From Actinomycetales bacterium (lineage in GTDB: Bacteria > Actinomycetota > Actinomycetes > S36-B12): a stretch of 8,110 nt of DNA. The position numbers and the translations under genes are program-made. The notes below the pieces were generated by a model that made no database searches, was not told the origin of the DNA, and worked only from the letters and a program-made list of their open reading frames with translations. This document shows, in pieces, positions 6,184-8,110 of this stretch; within the stretch, counting starts at the first letter, position 1; each line of letters begins with the position of its first letter. The stretch spans positions 1 to 8,110 of the forward strand of contig JAFIHP010000177.1 of NCBI GenBank assembly GCA_017849335.1, in the 5' to 3' direction.

Positions 6184-6241
6184 TGCCGCGACACGCCGGG
6201 CGCACGACGCGCGCCTTCCCAGTGTTCGGCGGGATGCCCCC

Positions 6242-6249
6242 TAACGTTA
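6242..6249 (+). promoter_or_regulatory. Probable -10 region of sepX promoter, palindromic TAACGTTA
   Basis: TAACGT (6242-6247) lies 8 bases before the GTG at 6256 and is part of the 8-base palindrome TAACGTTA. No Shine-Dalgarno is present in the 72-base gap after rimJ, so a second, leaderless transcript start for sepX is likely. It may act beside read-through from galU-rimJ. Confidence 0.45.
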
Positions 6250-6255
6250 CGTGTC

Positions 6256-7143
6256 GTGACGGGCCTGATCTACCTGGTGATCATCGCCTTGTGGGCCGCC
6301 GTCCTCATCCCGGCCTGGCTGCGTCGTCACGACCAGATCAGCGAGGTCCGGTCGACCGCCCGGTTCAGCTCCGCGATGCGCTCGCTGGGCGACCGTGGTC
6401 GGATGCAGTACGCCGCTGACACCTACATCCTCGACAGCCGCGACGTGGACCTGGCGCTCCAGGACTCCGCCGCCCCGCGATCGGAGGCTCGCATGACGCG
6501 ACCGACGGCTGACCGGACCGAGCGTCGCACCGAGGGCCTGAACCCGGAGTACGAACGCGAGCTCGTGCGGCAGGCTGCGGCGACCCGGCGCGCCATCGTG
6601 CTCGGCTCGCTCACCGCGCTCCTCCTGGTCACGCTCCTGCTCGCGATCGCCTCGGTCGTGCCGAAGTGGGCGCCGGCGCTGGCGGCCATTCCCGTCGTCG
6701 CGTTCGTCATCGCCGCCGCGATGACCTCGTCGGCGCGGTCGGCAGCCCCGGCCCGCTCGGAGGGCCGTCGGCCCGCTTCGCGCACGGACCGTCGTGCCCC
6801 CGCTGCCTCCTCGTCCACGACCGCCCGTCGGGCGGCCCCGCAGCAGACGGACGAGGAGTGGGAGAACTGGAACGCGTGGGACGACGACTCGTGGGAGGCC
6901 CAGCCCACGACGCTGCCGACCTACGTCAACGCACCGCGGGCGTCCGCCGTCCCACGGGGCATCGACCGCGACACCCCCGGCGAGTGGACCGGCGAGGCGA
7001 TGGTCCAGGCCGCCCAGGCGATGCGCAGCCGGCCCCGCTCGCAGCCGCTCCCCGACGCCAGCCAGCTCGGTCACGGTGACGAGACCGCAGAGATCCCGGC
7101 GGTCGCCGACGACTACCCGGCTCGCCGCGCCGTCAACGAGTAG
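6256..7143 (+). CDS. sepX: Divisome membrane protein SepX/GlpR
   Basis: This 295-residue membrane protein matches the actinobacterial SepX/GlpR family. Family members are reported to work with DivIVA/Wag31 and FtsZ, and GlpR is the membrane receptor of the gephyrin-like protein Glp. A first transmembrane helix at about 3-20 is followed by WLRRHDQISEVRSTARFSSAMR at 21-42, the family's most typical block. After a polar region to about 110 come two helices at about 113-135 and 138-156. The tail of about 139 residues is mostly disordered and rich in Ala, Ser, Arg and Pro. It contains an acidic Trp-rich stretch at 199-214 (Trp202, 205, 208, 213) followed by LPTYV at 220-224, a motif I recall from this family. 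The GTG at 6256 has no ribosome binding site. Position after galU and rimJ matches Rv0996. The cell-division role is inferred from homology. Confidence 0.85.
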   Translation: MTGLIYLVIIALWAAVLIPAWLRRHDQISEVRSTARFSSAMRSLGDRGRMQYAADTYILDSRDVDLALQDSAAPRSEARMTRPTADRTERRTEGLNPEYERELVRQAAATRRAIVLGSLTALLLVTLLLAIASVVPKWAPALAAIPVVAFVIAAAMTSSARSAAPARSEGRRPASRTDRRAPAASSSTTARRAAPQQTDEEWENWNAWDDDSWEAQPTTLPTYVNAPRASAVPRGIDRDTPGEWTGEAMVQAAQAMRSRPRSQPLPDASQLGHGDETAEIPAVADDYPARRAVNE

Positions 7144-7181
7144 CGGGGGACGGGGGCGGTCGGACGCCCGCATCGCCTTGC

Positions 7182-7187
7182 TACCCT
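7182..7187 (+). promoter_or_regulatory. -10 box of the tRNA-Ala promoter
   Basis: TACCCT, preceded by TGC as an extended -10, lies 18 bases before the tRNA. A weak -35 candidate TCGGAC stands at 7160-7165 with a 16-base spacer. The gene also lies only 62 bases after the sepX stop, so read-through is possible. Confidence 0.5.
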
Positions 7188-7205
7188 GTGTCCCCGCACG
7201 ACCAA

Positions 7206-7281
7206 GGGGCTGTAGCGCAGCTGGTAGCGCACCTCGTTCGCAACGAGGGGGTCAGGGGTTCGAGTCCCCTCAGCTCCACCA
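7206..7281 (+). tRNA. tRNA-Ala, anticodon CGC
   Basis: A full 76-base cloverleaf including an encoded CCA is present. The acceptor stem GGGGCTG pairs with CAGCTCC and includes the G3-U70 wobble pair that identifies alanine tRNA. The D stem GCGC/GCGC, the anticodon stem CCTCG/CGAGG with loop TTCGCAA (anticodon CGC at 7239-7241), and the T stem AGGGG/CCCCT with loop TTCGAGT all pair perfectly. The discriminator is A. It reads GCG, one of the commonest alanine codons in GC-rich genomes. Confidence 0.97.
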
Positions 7282-7299
7282 TTGTTCTTGTCGGCCGGA

Positions 7300-7305
7300 T
7301 AGCGT
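7300..7305 (+). promoter_or_regulatory. -10 box of leaderless promoter for the oxygenase gene
   Basis: TAGCGT stands 6 bases before the GTG at 7312 and 18 bases after the tRNA end. There is no Shine-Dalgarno. The -35 region would fall on the 3' end of the tRNA, so the two genes share DNA tightly. Confidence 0.5.
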
Positions 7306-7311
7306 GGCCGG

Positions 7312-8110
7312 GTGGCGCCGTTCACCGACATCCCCGTCGTGTCGCTCGCCGGCTGGCGTGACGACCCGTCGTTCCCCGACCGCCTCGTCCGGATCTGTCA
7401 CGAGGTGGGCTTCTTCAGCCTCGTCGACCACGGCGTTCCCGAGTCGGTCGTCGACCACTACTTCGACCTGCTGACGGCGTTCTTCGCGCTGCCGGTCGAG
7501 GTCAAGGAGGGCATCGACAAGCGTCGGTCGCCGCACTTCCGCGGCTGGGAGCGCGTCGGCGCCGAGCTGACCGACAACCGGGTCGACTACCGCGAACAGC
7601 TGGATCTCGGCACCGAGAACCCGCCCTACCCGCCGGATGCGGAGCCGGTCTACCTCCGGCTGGACGGGCCGAACCAGTGGCTTCCGGACGCGGTGCTGCC
7701 GGGGTTCCGGTCCACGGTGACCGACTTCCTGGCGCGGCTCGCCGCCGTGGCTGAGGAGATCATGGGGATCCTCGCGCTCGGCCTGGGTCTGCCCGAGCGG
7801 ACCTTCCGCGACGCTTTCGGAGAACGTCCCCTGTCGCTGGCGAAGCTCATCTCCTACCCGCCGACCCCGCCGGGTGAGGCGGGCGTCAACAGCCACCACG
7901 ACGCCGGCTTCCTGACGGTGCTGCTCCAGCACGGCGTGGGCGGACTCGAGGCGCAGAACCCCGACGGCGACTGGATCGCCGTGCCGCCGATGCGCGGCGC
8001 CTTCAACATCAACCTCGGCGAGATGCTCCAGTCGATGACCGGGAACTACCTCGTAGCGACGACTCATCGCGTCGTCGCCACCGACCAGCGCTACTCCTCG
8101 GCGTACTTCC
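7312..8110 (+). CDS. Isopenicillin N synthase-like 2-oxoglutarate/Fe(II) oxygenase, 3' end outside window
   Basis: The first 266 residues of a soluble non-haem iron oxygenase are present. An N-terminal DIPVVSL strand and a CHEVGFFSLVDHGVPESVV block at about 29-47 are the DIOX_N domain. The double-stranded beta-helix follows with SHHDAGFLTVLLQ, giving iron ligands His195 and Asp197, and THRV with His252. Arg260-x-Ser262 is the usual 2-oxoglutarate carboxylate anchor (RYS). All catalytic elements are intact, so the enzyme should be active. The family oxidises many small molecules in bacteria, mostly unknown, and isopenicillin N synthase is only one distant member. The GTG start fits the -10 box 6 bases upstream. 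The gene runs beyond the last base. No pathway partner is visible beside it. Confidence 0.9.
   Translation, partial: MAPFTDIPVVSLAGWRDDPSFPDRLVRICHEVGFFSLVDHGVPESVVDHYFDLLTAFFALPVEVKEGIDKRRSPHFRGWERVGAELTDNRVDYREQLDLGTENPPYPPDAEPVYLRLDGPNQWLPDAVLPGFRSTVTDFLARLAAVAEEIMGILALGLGLPERTFRDAFGERPLSLAKLISYPPTPPGEAGVNSHHDAGFLTVLLQHGVGGLEAQNPDGDWIAVPPMRGAFNINLGEMLQSMTGNYLVATTHRVVATDQRYSSAYF

Noticed and set aside
7154..7169. Hairpin GGGCG/CGCCC after sepX as a terminator
   Set aside because: It has a five-base stem, no U-tract, and overlaps the likely -35 of the tRNA promoter. Such stems are expected by chance at this GC content.
1470..8110. A beta-lactam biosynthesis cluster from the acylase plus the isopenicillin-N-synthase-like gene
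   Set aside because: The two genes are more than 3 kb apart with housekeeping genes between. Both families are broad, and no ACV synthetase or other pathway gene is present.
1..8110. CRISPR arrays, insertion sequences, phage genes or toxin-antitoxin pairs
   Set aside because: No direct-repeat array, no transposase or terminal repeats, and no small paired genes were seen. Base composition appears even throughout.

Overview
The window is very GC-rich and densely coded. It uses GTG starts often, puts -10 boxes directly before start codons, and carries several genes typical of Actinobacteria. I infer a high-GC actinobacterium, possibly a Micrococcales or Cellulomonadaceae-like organism; the family-level placement is weak. 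No mobile element, CRISPR array or sign of recent transfer was seen, and no gene-free stretch exceeds about 120 bases.

Layout. On the minus strand, running toward base 1, are: a zinc-ribbon protein of the FmdB/Ruc type (987-1352) under a near-perfect CIRCE operator; a GNAT acetyltransferase 19 bases behind it (482-967); and a small SAF-domain membrane or secreted protein that leaves the window (1-420). A large membrane-anchored penicillin-acylase-family Ntn hydrolase (1470-4058) diverges from the zinc-ribbon gene. It converges, with 3 bases between stop codons, on 5-formyltetrahydrofolate cyclo-ligase (4062-4661, minus). From a 26-base divergent gap, galU (4688-5584, plus) starts the other way and overlaps a RimJ-type acetyltransferase by 4 bases (5581-6183). 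The divisome membrane protein SepX/GlpR (6256-7143), a tRNA-Ala(CGC) (7206-7281) and the start of an isopenicillin-N-synthase-like 2-oxoglutarate/Fe(II) oxygenase (7312 onward) follow.

Interpretation. The backbone matches, from memory, the conserved actinobacterial block known in Mycobacterium tuberculosis as Rv0991c (ruc), Rv0992c (cyclo-ligase), Rv0993 (galU), Rv0994 (moeA1/glp), Rv0995 (rimJ) and Rv0996 (glpR/sepX). Two differences stand out. An acylase sits between ruc and the cyclo-ligase. The gephyrin-like glp gene is absent between galU and rimJ, although its receptor gene glpR/sepX is present. The ruc-type gene carries an HrcA operator, so the zinc-ribbon chaperone and the GNAT behind it are predicted to be heat-inducible. 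The other genes look like housekeeping functions: UDP-glucose supply for the envelope, one-carbon metabolism, protein acetylation and septation. Five of the plus- and minus-strand genes share the layout TAnnnT, then 6 to 8 bases, then the start codon, which predicts leaderless mRNAs.
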